A stretch of 64,000 bases of DNA, taken from NCBI RefSeq assembly GCF_017996735.1, contig NZ_JAGOGJ010000002.1, positions 124,001-188,000 of the forward strand, written 5' to 3'. Positions 6,364 through 15,748 of this stretch are shown piece after piece. A model generated the notes under the pieces. That model ran no database searches. It saw nothing but the letters and a program-made list of their open reading frames with translations, and was not told where the DNA came from. Each line of letters begins with the position of its first letter. Position 1 is the stretch's first letter. The stretch comes from Niveispirillum sp. Lineage in GTDB: Bacteria; Pseudomonadota; Alphaproteobacteria; Azospirillales; Azospirillaceae. A program made the translations under genes and the position numbers.

Positions 6364-9357
6364 TCAGGCCGGGCGGACGAAACGGTCCAGCCGGAATTCG
6401 CGTATATGGCCGATGACGGCATCGGCCTCTGTCAGGATGGCGGGATCACCGATACCCAGCGCCGGCATGCCGGCGGCTTTGATGGCGGTGATCCCGGCCA
6501 TGCTGTCCTCCACGCCCAGGCACGCGGGCGCGGGAACATCCAGGGCCTGGGCGACCGACAGGAAGATGTCGGGCGCGGGCTTCGGATTGGGGATGGCACC
6601 GGCATCGGCGACATGGTCAAACAGGTCGATGATGCCCAGGCGTGTCAGAAGCGTGGGGGCGTTGCGGCTGGCCGACGCCACACCCAGCTTCAAGCCGGCT
6701 GCCTTGGCCGCCAGCAGCAGGTCGCGCACGCCGTCGAACAGATCATCGGGGCTGAACCGTGCGATCAGGTCCTGGTAATAGCCGTTCTTGGCGGTGGCGG
6801 CGGCCAGCTTCTCCGCGTCGGTCAGGGTGACGGCAGAGCCGGCCAGGATGCGTTCCAGGCTGCCCATGCGGTCGATGCCCTTCAACGCCTCGTTCTTCTC
6901 CCGGTCGAACGGTACGCCCAGTTCGTCCGCCAGACGCTGCCAGGCCTGATAATGGCCCTCCGCCGTGTCGGTCAGGACACCGTCCAGATCGAAAATGATG
7001 GCCTTCACCGCGACCGGAAAGGGCGTGTGGGCGATGGCCGTATCCTGGCCCGGCGTCAGGGTGACGGGGGTGCCGTGATGGTGGATGGTCAGGGCGTCGC
7101 CCGACAGCAGGTGGTAGGTGGTGCCGACCGGGTCCACCGTCACCCGCAGGCGGCTTCCCCGCCAATTGATGCCGAAACCGTAACGGGTCCAGCCGGGGGG
7201 CAGCAGCGGGGCAAATCGGGCGATGCCCCCCTGCCAGCGCAAGCCGCCGAAGCCCCAGGCGATACCCAGCCAGCTTCCGGCCATGGCTGCCATATGCACG
7301 CCATGGCTGGCATTGCCATGCAGATCATCCAGGTCGATGCGGGCCGTTTCGGTAAAGTAACGAATGGCCTTTTCACTGTCGCCCAGCTCTGCGGCCAGGA
7401 TGCCGTAGCTGCTGGGCGACAGGGTGCTGTCATGCACCGTTACGGCTTCGTAATAATCGAAATTACGGCGTTTCAGAGTGGGCGTGAAACGGTCGCCGGC
7501 CAGCAGCATGGCCAGGACCACATCGGCCTGTTTGCACACCTGATGGCGATAGATGGCCAGCGGGTGATAGTGCAGCAGCAGCGGATATTTGTCGGCCGGC
7601 GTGTCGGCGAAGGGCCAGACGGGCTTGGACAGGAAATCATCATCCTGCGGGCTGACCCCCAGGTCGGGGTCGGTGGGCAGGTACATGGCGTCGGCCGCGC
7701 GCTGCCACAGGGCCACTTCGGCATCAGTCAGGCCGATGCGGGCCGCCAGGGCCGACAGATGGTCGGGCGCGTCGCTGCCCATGCGGCGATAAAGATCGGC
7801 GGCATGGGCCAGATGGGCGGCGGCCATGGCGTTGGTGTAGAAGTTGTTGTTCACGAGCGCCGTGTACTCGTCCGGCCCCGTCACCTCATGAATGGTGAAG
7901 GCCCCGCCCTTGCGGGCGTTGAAATGCCCGACCTGCGGCCAGATGCGGGCCGTTTCGAACAGCATTTCGGCGGCATGGGCGTAGAGGAAGGCGCTGTCGC
8001 CCGTCGCTTCCTCATAAAGGCGCGCGGCGAAGGCGATGTCGGCATTGATATGGTACTGGGCCGAGCCGCTGGGGTAATGGGCCGAACATTCATCGCCGGC
8101 GATGGTGCGCCAAGGGAACAGGGCCCCGGCGCTGTGCCCCATGCCACGCGCATGGGCGCGGGCGCGGTCCAGCCGGCCGATGCGGTATTCCAGCATGCGC
8201 CGCGCCAGGTGCGGGGCCGTGAAGGCCAGTACCGGCAGGATGAAGGTTTCCGTGTCCCAGAAATAATGGCCCTCGTACCCTTCCCCCGTCAGGCCCTTGG
8301 CCGCGATGGAGGTGGCGCCGTCGCGGCCCGTCGACTGGTACAGATGGAACAGGTTGAAGCGGATGGCCTGCTGCAGCCCCGCATCGCCATCGATCACCAC
8401 GTCGGCATCGGCCCAGAAGCGGGCCAGATCATCGGCCTGTTCCGCGGCCAGCACGTCCCAGCCGGCGCTGCGGGCGGCGGCGAGGGTGGCACCGGCAGTG
8501 GCGAACAGACCGTCACTATCGCCATCCTGGTCGGCCCAGGCATAGGCGGCGAACTTCACCAGGCTGGTTTCCCCACCGGGCGTCAGGTCGGCATGGAAGG
8601 GCTGGCTGATGCTGTCCAGCGTCAGGAAGGGCTGGTCGGCGGATAGGCCGTGACCGGGCACGTGATCCTGGCGCAACAGGCAGGTGCGGCGCGACAGGCG
8701 GGCCGTCTGACGCAGGGCGGTGGGGATGCCGTCGGTTACAACCGGGAAACTGTCCACCCCGCCGGCGCCCAGAGAGACGCCGATGCGCGGATCATCGCCC
8801 TGCCCCTCCGCCCGGCGGCCCCAGCGCAGGTCCGACAGCAGGGTGACGGGGCCGGTATAATCGAGGGAACGGACGGTCAGGCGCAGGGCCAGCAGGCCGG
8901 GCCGGGCGAAGCTGACCAGACGGTCGGTAGTGATCTCAACCGTCCCGCCCTTTGCCGTATAGCGCATGGATGTGCGGAACCGGCCCGTGGACAGGTCCAG
9001 TTCCCGGATCAGGCCGGCATCCGGCGTCAGGCTGACACTTTCCCCGTCCAGCACGACCCGCACATGCTTGGCATCAGCCACGGGCACGCGGGTGTCGGTG
9101 GACAGCGCAAACCCGGTGAATTTCTCATGATAATGAATGGGCGCCTGTTCGAAGAAGGCGGCCAGGAAGGCACCGTCGCTGGCGCTGTCCACGCCATCGA
9201 TGCCGCCGCGCACGCCCAGTGCGCCATTGGCCAGTGCGAACAGGCTTTCGTCACGCGCCGCATTTGCCGGATCGAAACCCGCAACCCGGATGGTCCAGCC
9301 ATCCCCGGCATCGGCACGCACATCTCCTGCGCGGACGTGAGATGCTCTCTCCGCCAC
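6364..9357 (-). CDS. GH65 disaccharide phosphorylase fused to beta-phosphoglucomutase
   Basis: I start at GTG 9357, six bases after a perfect GGGGAGG; this gives 997 residues. Residues 1 to about 770 are a GH65 phosphorylase: FWDTE at 366-370, HEVTGPDEYT with the probable general acid Glu497, then VNNNFYTN, KQADVVLAML and the phosphate-binding HDSTLSPSSYG. Residues about 785-997 are a HAD-type beta-phosphoglucomutase with FDLDGVLTDT (Asp790 nucleophile, Asp792 acid/base), a GIDRMGSLERIL cap segment and LGVASASRN. Phosphorolysis of maltose (or trehalose/kojibiose) gives glucose plus beta-glucose-1-phosphate, which the second domain turns into glucose-6-phosphate. GH65 and beta-PGM are usually separate genes. 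It is the first gene of the leftward operon, behind the operators at 9428-9454. Confidence 0.93.
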   Translation of the reverse strand: MAERASHVRAGDVRADAGDGWTIRVAGFDPANAARDESLFALANGALGVRGGIDGVDSASDGAFLAAFFEQAPIHYHEKFTGFALSTDTRVPVADAKHVRVVLDGESVSLTPDAGLIRELDLSTGRFRTSMRYTAKGGTVEITTDRLVSFARPGLLALRLTVRSLDYTGPVTLLSDLRWGRRAEGQGDDPRIGVSLGAGGVDSFPVVTDGIPTALRQTARLSRRTCLLRQDHVPGHGLSADQPFLTLDSISQPFHADLTPGGETSLVKFAAYAWADQDGDSDGLFATAGATLAAARSAGWDVLAAEQADDLARFWADADVVIDGDAGLQQAIRFNLFHLYQSTGRDGATSIAAKGLTGEGYEGHYFWDTETFILPVLAFTAPHLARRMLEYRIGRLDRARAHARGMGHSAGALFPWRTIAGDECSAHYPSGSAQYHINADIAFAARLYEEATGDSAFLYAHAAEMLFETARIWPQVGHFNARKGGAFTIHEVTGPDEYTALVNNNFYTNAMAAAHLAHAADLYRRMGSDAPDHLSALAARIGLTDAEVALWQRAADAMYLPTDPDLGVSPQDDDFLSKPVWPFADTPADKYPLLLHYHPLAIYRHQVCKQADVVLAMLLAGDRFTPTLKRRNFDYYEAVTVHDSTLSPSSYGILAAELGDSEKAIRYFTETARIDLDDLHGNASHGVHMAAMAGSWLGIAWGFGGLRWQGGIARFAPLLPPGWTRYGFGINWRGSRLRVTVDPVGTTYHLLSGDALTIHHHGTPVTLTPGQDTAIAHTPFPVAVKAIIFDLDGVLTDTAEGHYQAWQRLADELGVPFDREKNEALKGIDRMGSLERILAGSAVTLTDAEKLAAATAKNGYYQDLIARFSPDDLFDGVRDLLLAAKAAGLKLGVASASRNAPTLLTRLGIIDLFDHVADAGAIPNPKPAPDIFLSVAQALDVPAPACLGVEDSMAGITAIKAAGMPALGIGDPAILTEADAVIGHIREFRLDRFVRPA

Positions 9358-9413
9358 GGCAAACCTCCCCAAGATACGCTTGATCCACCGCCATGATGTG
9401 GTGGTTGGGCCTT

Positions 9414-9441
9414 AAGCTAACATCAATGTTATCGATGTCAA
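9414..9441 (-). promoter_or_regulatory. Putative promoter of the leftward sugar operon
   Basis: On the minus strand a perfect -35 TTGACA (9441-9436) is followed after 16 bases by TAGCTT (9419-9414) as a modest -10. It lies 57 bases ahead of the GTG start of the phosphorylase gene and overlaps the first operator-like palindrome, which fits repression by the divergent LacI-type protein. Confidence 0.5.
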
Positions 9442-9454
9442 GATATCGATATCA
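9428..9454. promoter_or_regulatory. Tandem LacI-family operator-like palindromes
   Basis: Two 14-bp sites lie end to end with centres 14 bp apart. The first, TGTTATCGATGTCA (9428-9441 after its flanking base), fits the TGNNANCGNTNNCA pattern of LacI/CcpA-type operators. The second contains the perfect palindrome GATATCGATATC at 9442-9453. Both have the central CG typical of the family. They sit between the LacI-type gene and the sugar operon. Confidence 0.7.
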
Positions 9455-9582
9455 TTTTTCTGGCTACGTATGCGGCGACGGTCCGGTGCTTGGCAAAGGC
9501 AGGTCCCAAAGCCTTGGAAAAAATCGGCACCCATGCCAAAGTCCCCGTGCTTTCCCCCGTCCGTCACCCAAGCCGGAACCCG

Positions 9583-10614
9583 ATGACAAAGCCTGTTGCC
9601 GACCGTGGACGTGAAATCGAGACCCGGACCGTTCCGGCCGGCCGCCTGACCATGGCCGATCTGGCCGAACTGGCGCAGGTGTCGAAGATCACGGTGTCGC
9701 GGGCGCTGCGCGACAGCCCGACGGTGAAGCCCGATACGCGGGCCAAGATCCAGGCACTGGCCAAGGAACATGGCTATAAGCTGAACCTGTCGGCGCGCAG
9801 CCTGCGCCTGCAACGGTCCAACAGCGTGGCCGTGGTGGTGGAGATGAAGCCCAGCCCCGACCGGCCCCTGTCCGACCCGTTCCCCATGGCCTTGATGGGC
9901 GGCATCTGCCAGGAACTGACCAGCATCGGCTATGCGGTGGTGCTGACCACGCGGGACGGGGTGCATATGCCGGCGGTGCAGACGGCCGATGGCATCATCC
10001 TGCTGGGCCAGGGCAGCCATGACGAGGCGGCGGCGCAACTGGCCGACAGCGATGTGCCGCTGGTGGTCTGGGGGGCAGAGGCGCCGGAGCATGATTATGT
10101 GACGGTCGGGTCCGATAACCGCCAGGGCGGGGCGCTGGCCGCCGACCGTTTCCTGGCGCTGGGCCGCCGTCGCGGCCTGTTCATCGGTGACACCAGCCAC
10201 GCGGAGATCGAACAGCGCCATGACGGGTTCCGCGACGCCATGGTTGCGGGCGGCGGGCAACTGGTCGGCGGCATTTCCTGCCCGTTCAGCATTGCGGCCG
10301 GGTCGGCGGCGATTGCCGACTGGATCGATGGCGGGGGCGCCTCGTTCGATTGTCTGCTGGCGGCCAGCGACCTTCTGGCCATCGGCGCCCTGCAGGCGCT
10401 GCAGGAACGCGGCATCGCGGTGCCGGACATTGTTTCCGTGATCGGTTACGATGATACGCCGCTGGGCGCCTGTCTGACGCCGCCGCTTTCCTCCGTCCAC
10501 CAGGATTGGCAGGCGGGTGGGGAATTGCTGGCACAGCGCATCCTGTCCCTGATCAACGGGGAGGAGGTGGCATCGGTCAGCCTTCCGGCCCGGTTGGTGG
10601 TACGGGGCACCTGA
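9583..10614 (+). CDS. LacI-family transcriptional regulator of the sugar locus
   Basis: I start at ATG 9583 (MTKPVADRGRE), giving 343 residues, the usual LacI length; a TTG at 9490 would add 31 poorly family-like residues. The helix-turn-helix reads TMADLAELAQVSKITVSRAL, followed by the hinge helix region LSARSLRLQRSNS. The rest is a periplasmic-binding-protein-like effector domain with DGIILLGQG, a late VIGYDDTPLG and the closing LPARLVVRGT. It is divergent from the phosphorylase operon and most likely represses it, releasing the tandem operators at 9428-9454 when sugar binds. Its role is inferred from position. Confidence 0.9.
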   Translation: MTKPVADRGREIETRTVPAGRLTMADLAELAQVSKITVSRALRDSPTVKPDTRAKIQALAKEHGYKLNLSARSLRLQRSNSVAVVVEMKPSPDRPLSDPFPMALMGGICQELTSIGYAVVLTTRDGVHMPAVQTADGIILLGQGSHDEAAAQLADSDVPLVVWGAEAPEHDYVTVGSDNRQGGALAADRFLALGRRRGLFIGDTSHAEIEQRHDGFRDAMVAGGGQLVGGISCPFSIAAGSAAIADWIDGGGASFDCLLAASDLLAIGALQALQERGIAVPDIVSVIGYDDTPLGACLTPPLSSVHQDWQAGGELLAQRILSLINGEEVASVSLPARLVVRGT

Positions 10615-10723
10615 GGGCTGGCTCATCCATTGCCTCAGTGCTGGCTCGCCCGTTGCATGGTTGGGCCGGCTGGCCGGGACTCTCCCGGCTGGCCAGGAAA
10701 TATTTGCCGCCGGAGTCCGTTCC

Positions 10724-13381
10724 ATGCCCAGCCTGAAGACCGTCCTAGACGCCGCCATCACAGCCGGTGAAACCGTGACGGACGAGATCGAGCTGTTCCG
10801 CGATGTGCTGAACCAGGCGGGCATGATCTGGGGCGGCGAGCGCGTGCGCAACGGGGCCACCGACAGTGCGATCATGGTGGATGACCGGCTGGATAGCTGG
10901 TCCGATTACCGGACCGTGGCGGCCAAGGATCTGGCCATCATGTACCGCAACCTGGCGGTGGGCGAGATCCTGCATTTTGTCTGGAACAACGGCACCGTGG
11001 TCGAGGCGCACAGCGTCATCATCTATGCCGTCGATAAGCTGAACGGTGTCATCACCGCCTTTGATACGGAGGGACAGGGCGGGGTGCCGCGCCTGTTCAC
11101 CCTGCTGCCCTCCACCATCCAGGGGCCTGTGCAGATACAGAGCTTCAACAACAGCCGTTCGGAATATCTGCGCGGCGACATCAAGGGCCGGATGGATAAT
11201 TACATCGACGGCGCCGATGGCAATGACACGATCGATGGCGGGCTGGGCAATGACACGCTGATCGGCGGGGCGGGCGATGACAGCCTGATCGGCGGCTATG
11301 GCGATGACAGTTTGGAAGGCGGGTTGGGCAATGACACGCTGATCGCCACGGCCGGCAATGATGTGCTGATCGGCGGCGGCGGGGTGGACCGTCTGATCGG
11401 CGGGTCGGGCCAGGACCGGTTCGTCTTTGCCCGCGCCAGCGACACGCGCCTGTCCACCGCCCTGACCTTCAACAGCATGGATGTGATCGTCAATCTGGAC
11501 CTTGGCAACAACGGCACCTTGCTGGCCGACACGATCGAAGTGCCCTTTGCCGTGAACAGTGTCGTCGGCGGCGGTGTTGTCCGTGTCACCGGCATCTCCT
11601 TCTATGAGGCCATGAACGGTCTTTTCGCGCGCGGGCGGCCCCTGTACGACACCAACAAGGCCGGGCTGTTCAATTATCTGGGCGAGGTCTATCTGGTCGT
11701 GTCCGGACCGTCGCGCAGCAACAATCTGGGGCTGGATGATTACATCTTCCGCCTGCAGAATTTCTCCGGCGTGCTGGATGTGTCGGATTTCGGCTATTCG
11801 TATACGACCACCGACAGAACCGGCAAGGTCACGCTGAATACGACCGCCTCGGCCTATACGCTGACGGCAACGCAGGACAATCTTGTCTATCTGGGGGCGG
11901 CGAGTTTCCGCGGCACCGGCAATAGCGGCGCCAATTCCATCCAGGGCGGGGCCGGGAACGACACGCTGAATGGCGGCGTCGGCGCCGATACATTGGTGGG
12001 CGGGGCCGGCAACGACACCTATGTCGTCGATAATATCGGGGACAGCATTATCGATACCGCCGGCACCGACACGGTGCGGACCAGCCTGACGACCTATGTG
12101 CTGGGGACCGGTCTGGAGAATCTGCAATTCACCAGTACCCTTGATGCCACGGGCACGGGCAATGCCGTTGCCAACAGCATGGTCGGCGGGGATGGGGCCG
12201 ATACGCTGACCGGTCTGGCCGGTGATGACACGCTGGATGGCGGTGCCGGGATCGACAGTCTGGTGGGCGGGGTCGGCAACGATACCTATATCGTCGACGA
12301 TCCGGGCGACATCATCCTGGAACTGACGGGAGAGGGGACCGACACGGTGCGGGCCCGCGCCGCCAGCTATGTGCTGCCCGACGAGGTGGAAAACCTTGTC
12401 TATATCGGGCTTGGCGCCTTTGACGGCACGGGCAACGCCCTGGCCAATTCCATCACCGGCGGGACCGGGGCCGATACGCTGACCGGTGGTGCCGGCGCCG
12501 ATACGCTTGACGGGGCCGGCGGCGACGATGTCCTGGCGGGCGGGGCCGGCAACGATGTCTATATCGTCGCGGCCGGATCGGTCACCATCACCGAACTGGC
12601 GGGCGAGGGCACGGACACGGTCCGCACCGCCCTGGCCGCCTTTACCCTGGCCGCGGAGGTGGAGAATCTGGTCTTTACCGGCACCGGGAATTTTGCGGGC
12701 GACGGCAATGATGGCGACAACCTTCTGACCGGCGGGGCGGGGGCCGATACATTGACCGGCGGGGCCGGCAATGACACGCTGGATGGCGGGGTCGGGATTG
12801 ACAGTCTGGTCGGTGGCGCGGGTGACGATACCTATATCGTCGACAATGCCGGCGACAGGGTGGAGGAGGTGGCGGGCGGCGGCAACGACACGGTCCGCAC
12901 CAGCCTGGCCACCTTTACATTGGCCGCGAATATCGAAAATCTGGTCTATACGGGTACCGGCACCTTTGCGGGAACGGGCAATGCCGACGCCAATGCCATC
13001 ACCGGCGGTGCCAGGGCCGACACGTTGAGGGGCGGCGGCGGGGCGGACACTCTGACGGGCGGCGGTGGGGCGGACAGGTTCGTGCTGTCCGATGCCACAC
13101 AGAGCCCCGTTGCCACACCCATCACCATCGCCGATTTCAGCACGGCCGACGGCGACCGGATCGACCTGTCGGGCATGGATGCCAACAGCGCCACCCCGGC
13201 CAATGACAGCTTCACCTTCATCGGCACGGCCTTGTTCTCCGGTGTGGCGGGGGAAGTGCGCATCCAGGCGGTGGGCGCGGATCTGCAAGTGCTGGGCGAT
13301 CTCAATGGCGACGGCACGGCCGATTTCGCCATCACCCTGACCGCCCTCACCACCCTGGTGGCGACCGACATCGTGCTGTAG
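10724..13381 (+). CDS. RTX exoprotein with serralysin-type C-terminal domain
   Basis: I choose ATG 10724 (MPSLKTVLDAAITAGETVTD), giving 885 residues. An N-terminal domain of about 155 residues is not recognised. Then come Ca-binding nonapeptide repeats of the GGxGxDxLx type (first block near residues 165-230, others near 405, 490, 585 and 675), separated by a roughly 90-residue module containing NDTYIVDNxGD, a TDTVR segment and ENLVYTGTG that recurs about four times. The C-terminus (TIADFSTADGDRIDLSGMD, later LGDLNGDGTADFAI) matches the M10 serralysin C-terminal secretion domain, but I see no HExxH zinc site. It should leave the cell by type I secretion without a signal peptide; no type I secretion genes are in the window. 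Confidence 0.85.
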   Translation: MPSLKTVLDAAITAGETVTDEIELFRDVLNQAGMIWGGERVRNGATDSAIMVDDRLDSWSDYRTVAAKDLAIMYRNLAVGEILHFVWNNGTVVEAHSVIIYAVDKLNGVITAFDTEGQGGVPRLFTLLPSTIQGPVQIQSFNNSRSEYLRGDIKGRMDNYIDGADGNDTIDGGLGNDTLIGGAGDDSLIGGYGDDSLEGGLGNDTLIATAGNDVLIGGGGVDRLIGGSGQDRFVFARASDTRLSTALTFNSMDVIVNLDLGNNGTLLADTIEVPFAVNSVVGGGVVRVTGISFYEAMNGLFARGRPLYDTNKAGLFNYLGEVYLVVSGPSRSNNLGLDDYIFRLQNFSGVLDVSDFGYSYTTTDRTGKVTLNTTASAYTLTATQDNLVYLGAASFRGTGNSGANSIQGGAGNDTLNGGVGADTLVGGAGNDTYVVDNIGDSIIDTAGTDTVRTSLTTYVLGTGLENLQFTSTLDATGTGNAVANSMVGGDGADTLTGLAGDDTLDGGAGIDSLVGGVGNDTYIVDDPGDIILELTGEGTDTVRARAASYVLPDEVENLVYIGLGAFDGTGNALANSITGGTGADTLTGGAGADTLDGAGGDDVLAGGAGNDVYIVAAGSVTITELAGEGTDTVRTALAAFTLAAEVENLVFTGTGNFAGDGNDGDNLLTGGAGADTLTGGAGNDTLDGGVGIDSLVGGAGDDTYIVDNAGDRVEEVAGGGNDTVRTSLATFTLAANIENLVYTGTGTFAGTGNADANAITGGARADTLRGGGGADTLTGGGGADRFVLSDATQSPVATPITIADFSTADGDRIDLSGMDANSATPANDSFTFIGTALFSGVAGEVRIQAVGADLQVLGDLNGDGTADFAITLTALTTLVATDIVL

Positions 13382-13391
13382 TGGTAATCCG

Positions 13392-13487
13392 CCTGGACCC
13401 GTGACCGATCCAGGAAGATTGCGTGTTCCTCAGACGCCGGGCGCCGCCATCCGGCGGCTTGGCTTACGGCACCACGCGGTGCCGGGC
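13392..13487. repeat. Dispersed 87-bp palindromic repeat, copy A
   Basis: Bases 13401-13487 are identical to 46723-46809. Internal hairpins are GCCGCC/GGCGGC and GGCACC/GGTGCC. In this copy an extra stem pairs CCTGGA (13392-13397, outside the identical part) with TCCAGG. It lies between the convergent RTX and diguanylate cyclase genes and could end transcription. Confidence 0.85.
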
Positions 13488-13523
13488 GGGCGCATCCGCG
13501 CCGTTGGGCTTGCGTACATGGGA

Positions 13524-14678
13524 TCAGGCCGCAGCCACCACCTGATTGCGGCCCTGGCGCTTGGCGCAATAGAGCGCCCCATCGGCGGCCTTCAGCAGGG
13601 AGGGCCAGTCCCGGCCGTGCGTGCCGTACCAGGCGACGCCGAAACTGGCCGCCACCGTCACCGGGCCGGCGGGGCTGTCGATGGACAGGCGGGCCATCTC
13701 CTGGCGGATCTGTTCGGCCAGTGCCAAGGCCTCGTGACCGGTCGCGTTTGGCAGCAGCAGGCAGAATTCCTCGCCCCCCAGCCGGGCTACCGCATCGTCG
13801 GGGCGCAGAAGCCGGCGGGCCGTTTCAACCACGCCCACCAGCGTGGCATCGCCCACGACATGGCCATGCGTGTCGTTCAACTGCTTGAAATGGTCCAGAT
13901 CGAAGGTGGCCAGCGCGAAGCCCGTGCCGTCGCGCGCCGCGCGGGCCCGTTCCTGGTCCAGCCGCGCCAGCAGCGCGCGCCGGTTCAGTGCCCCGGTCAG
14001 GGGGTCCGTGGCCGCCTGCCGCACCAGATGTTCCTGCAGCCGCCCCACCACCAGCCAGACAAGGCCCAGCGCGTGGCAGGTCAGCATCAAGGTGCCCACC
14101 AGCATGGCCGGGGCCAGGGTGGCGATGGCGGCCGGCCGTCCAAAACCGTTGGCCGCGATATAGACAAGGCGGGCCACGGCATAAAGCGACCAGCAGCCGT
14201 GCAATGCCGCCAGCGTCAGGGCCGCCGGGCGCACCTGCCCCTTGCCATTGCGGTAGAGCAGCCAGGCATTCAGCCCGGACGTGCCGCCCAGGACGGCAAT
14301 GGTCACCGCGATGATCAGGCCCGCCCGCCCCGTCAGCGACAGCAGCGGCAGCAGCACCAGCATCGCCAGGAACGCGCCCACCGCCGCCCGCGTCGCCCAT
14401 CGGGACAGGCCCAGGAACCGGTGAAAGCCCAGGCTGGTCAACAGCGCGCCGGCAAAGCAGAAGAAGAAGCCGGGCATGGCCGTCGGCTGGATCGTCTTCA
14501 TCATCGACAGATAGAGCAGCAGGAAGCCGGTGAAATAGGCAGCCTGACCGGCCGCCCACGGGCCGATGCCGCTGATGTCGGGCTGATGCCGCCGGATGAC
14601 CGTCAGCACCAGGGCCGTCACGCCCGCGATGACGCTGTTGGCTACAAAAATGGTGGCGAGATCCAAGGCCGGCAGCAT
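13524..14678 (-). CDS. Membrane-bound diguanylate cyclase (GGDEF)
   Basis: I start at ATG 14678 (MLPALDLATIFVANS), which puts the first membrane helix near the N-terminus and gives 384 residues; the longer frame adds a basic stretch unlike the family. Six or seven hydrophobic segments fill residues 1-220, with no sensor domain I can name. The catalytic domain has DPLTGALNRR, FDLDHFKQLNDTHGH and the active-site GGEEF at 301-305. An RPDD at 292-295, five residues upstream, is an intact RxxD inhibitory site. The protein should make c-di-GMP with product inhibition. It follows the double cyclic-nucleotide-binding gene on the same strand by 124 bp, so the two may be co-expressed. Confidence 0.92.
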   Translation of the reverse strand: MLPALDLATIFVANSVIAGVTALVLTVIRRHQPDISGIGPWAAGQAAYFTGFLLLYLSMMKTIQPTAMPGFFFCFAGALLTSLGFHRFLGLSRWATRAAVGAFLAMLVLLPLLSLTGRAGLIIAVTIAVLGGTSGLNAWLLYRNGKGQVRPAALTLAALHGCWSLYAVARLVYIAANGFGRPAAIATLAPAMLVGTLMLTCHALGLVWLVVGRLQEHLVRQAATDPLTGALNRRALLARLDQERARAARDGTGFALATFDLDHFKQLNDTHGHVVGDATLVGVVETARRLLRPDDAVARLGGEEFCLLLPNATGHEALALAEQIRQEMARLSIDSPAGPVTVAASFGVAWYGTHGRDWPSLLKAADGALYCAKRQGRNQVVAAA

Positions 14679-14802
14679 CGGCAACCCAATGTTGTTCGAC
14701 CGGATGCTACACCCGGCCGACCCTGCGGTGCCACTTCTCCTTGAAGAACACGGGCGTGTGCGGTCTTGTCGCGCCAATCATGCCTGCACGCCGTGCAGAT
14801 GA

Positions 14803-15594
14803 TCAGCCGCTGCGTTCGATCCGTTGCACGTAAGAGGTGATCAACTGGCGAATCAGGGTGGGGGCCGCCCGCAGCAATTCCTCGAACCGCAGACGCTGGA
14901 TCACTTCGCACACGGTCAGTTCCACCGCCGTGACATTGGCCGCCCGGTTGGCATCGCGCAGCAGCGCCATTTCTCCGAACACCGATCCGGGGCCGGCCTG
15001 GCCCAGCACCTGAACCTGATCATCGGTCGTGTCCTTCCAGATCTCCACCAGGCCCGACTGGATCAGATAGGCGTTATGCGCCTCGTCCCCCCGGCGGAAG
15101 ATGACGCGGCCGGGGGCGAATGTATCGCGGCGCAGCAGCTTGTGCGTGCGTTCCGACACGATGGGATCATCGGCGAACAATGGGTCGCCATGATCGGTGG
15201 GAATGCCGTTGATGGCCCGCAGCGTGCGCACCAGCGAATGCAGCACATAACGCACCAGGGGCGGGCTGGCGCGAAGCTGTTTCACGAAGACATCGCGGGA
15301 GATCACGATCAGCCGCGTCGGTTCCATGCTGGCGATGCAGGCCGAGCGCGGGGCATTGTCGATCAGCCCCATTTCGCCCGCGATCTCCCCCGGCCCCAGC
15401 GTGGCCAGCCGGTGCTTGGTGCCGTTGACGGCGCGGAAAACCTCCACCCGGCCGGCGGTGATCAGGAACGCATCACCCGACCAGTCGCCTTCCTTGATCA
15501 GCAGCTTGCCGGGGCCGACATTGATTTCTTCCAATTCCGGTTTCCTGTTCGGTGACGCAGGCGGGCAGTCTGCCCATGGAATATTAACAATCAT
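14803..15594 (-). CDS. Protein with two cyclic-nucleotide-binding domains
   Basis: A 263-residue soluble protein with two tandem CRP-like cNMP-binding beta-barrels. The first has LGPGEIAGEMGLIDNAPRSA, the second GPGSVFGEMALLRDANRAAN; both fit the phosphate-binding cassette with its Glu and Arg. There is no helix-turn-helix, so it is not a CRP-type transcription factor, and no kinase, channel or hydrolase domain is attached. It may act as a stand-alone cyclic-nucleotide sensor that binds a partner. Neighbours are the diguanylate cyclase downstream and a divergent metallo-beta-lactamase-fold hydrolase. The only cyclase in the window that could supply its ligand is the CHASE2 adenylate cyclase at 32511. 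Confidence 0.85.
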   Translation of the reverse strand: MIVNIPWADCPPASPNRKPELEEINVGPGKLLIKEGDWSGDAFLITAGRVEVFRAVNGTKHRLATLGPGEIAGEMGLIDNAPRSACIASMEPTRLIVISRDVFVKQLRASPPLVRYVLHSLVRTLRAINGIPTDHGDPLFADDPIVSERTHKLLRRDTFAPGRVIFRRGDEAHNAYLIQSGLVEIWKDTTDDQVQVLGQAGPGSVFGEMALLRDANRAANVTAVELTVCEVIQRLRFEELLRAAPTLIRQLITSYVQRIERSG

Positions 15595-15748
15595 TTACGT
15601 ACGTCAGTATGACAGCACAAGGGCGGCATATCCCGAATTCCTGTGGCGGATGGGCGGTGGGTGGTTGCCCTTTTCCAATCCTTGGCTGAAAGTGCCCCTG
15701 TTGGGTCCGCGGTTGATCCAGCGGGACAGAGGCGGCGGACCGGCGGAA

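Noticed and set aside
10724..13381. Serralysin-type metalloprotease
   Set aside because: The C-terminal domain fits, but no HExxH motif or catalytic domain is present.
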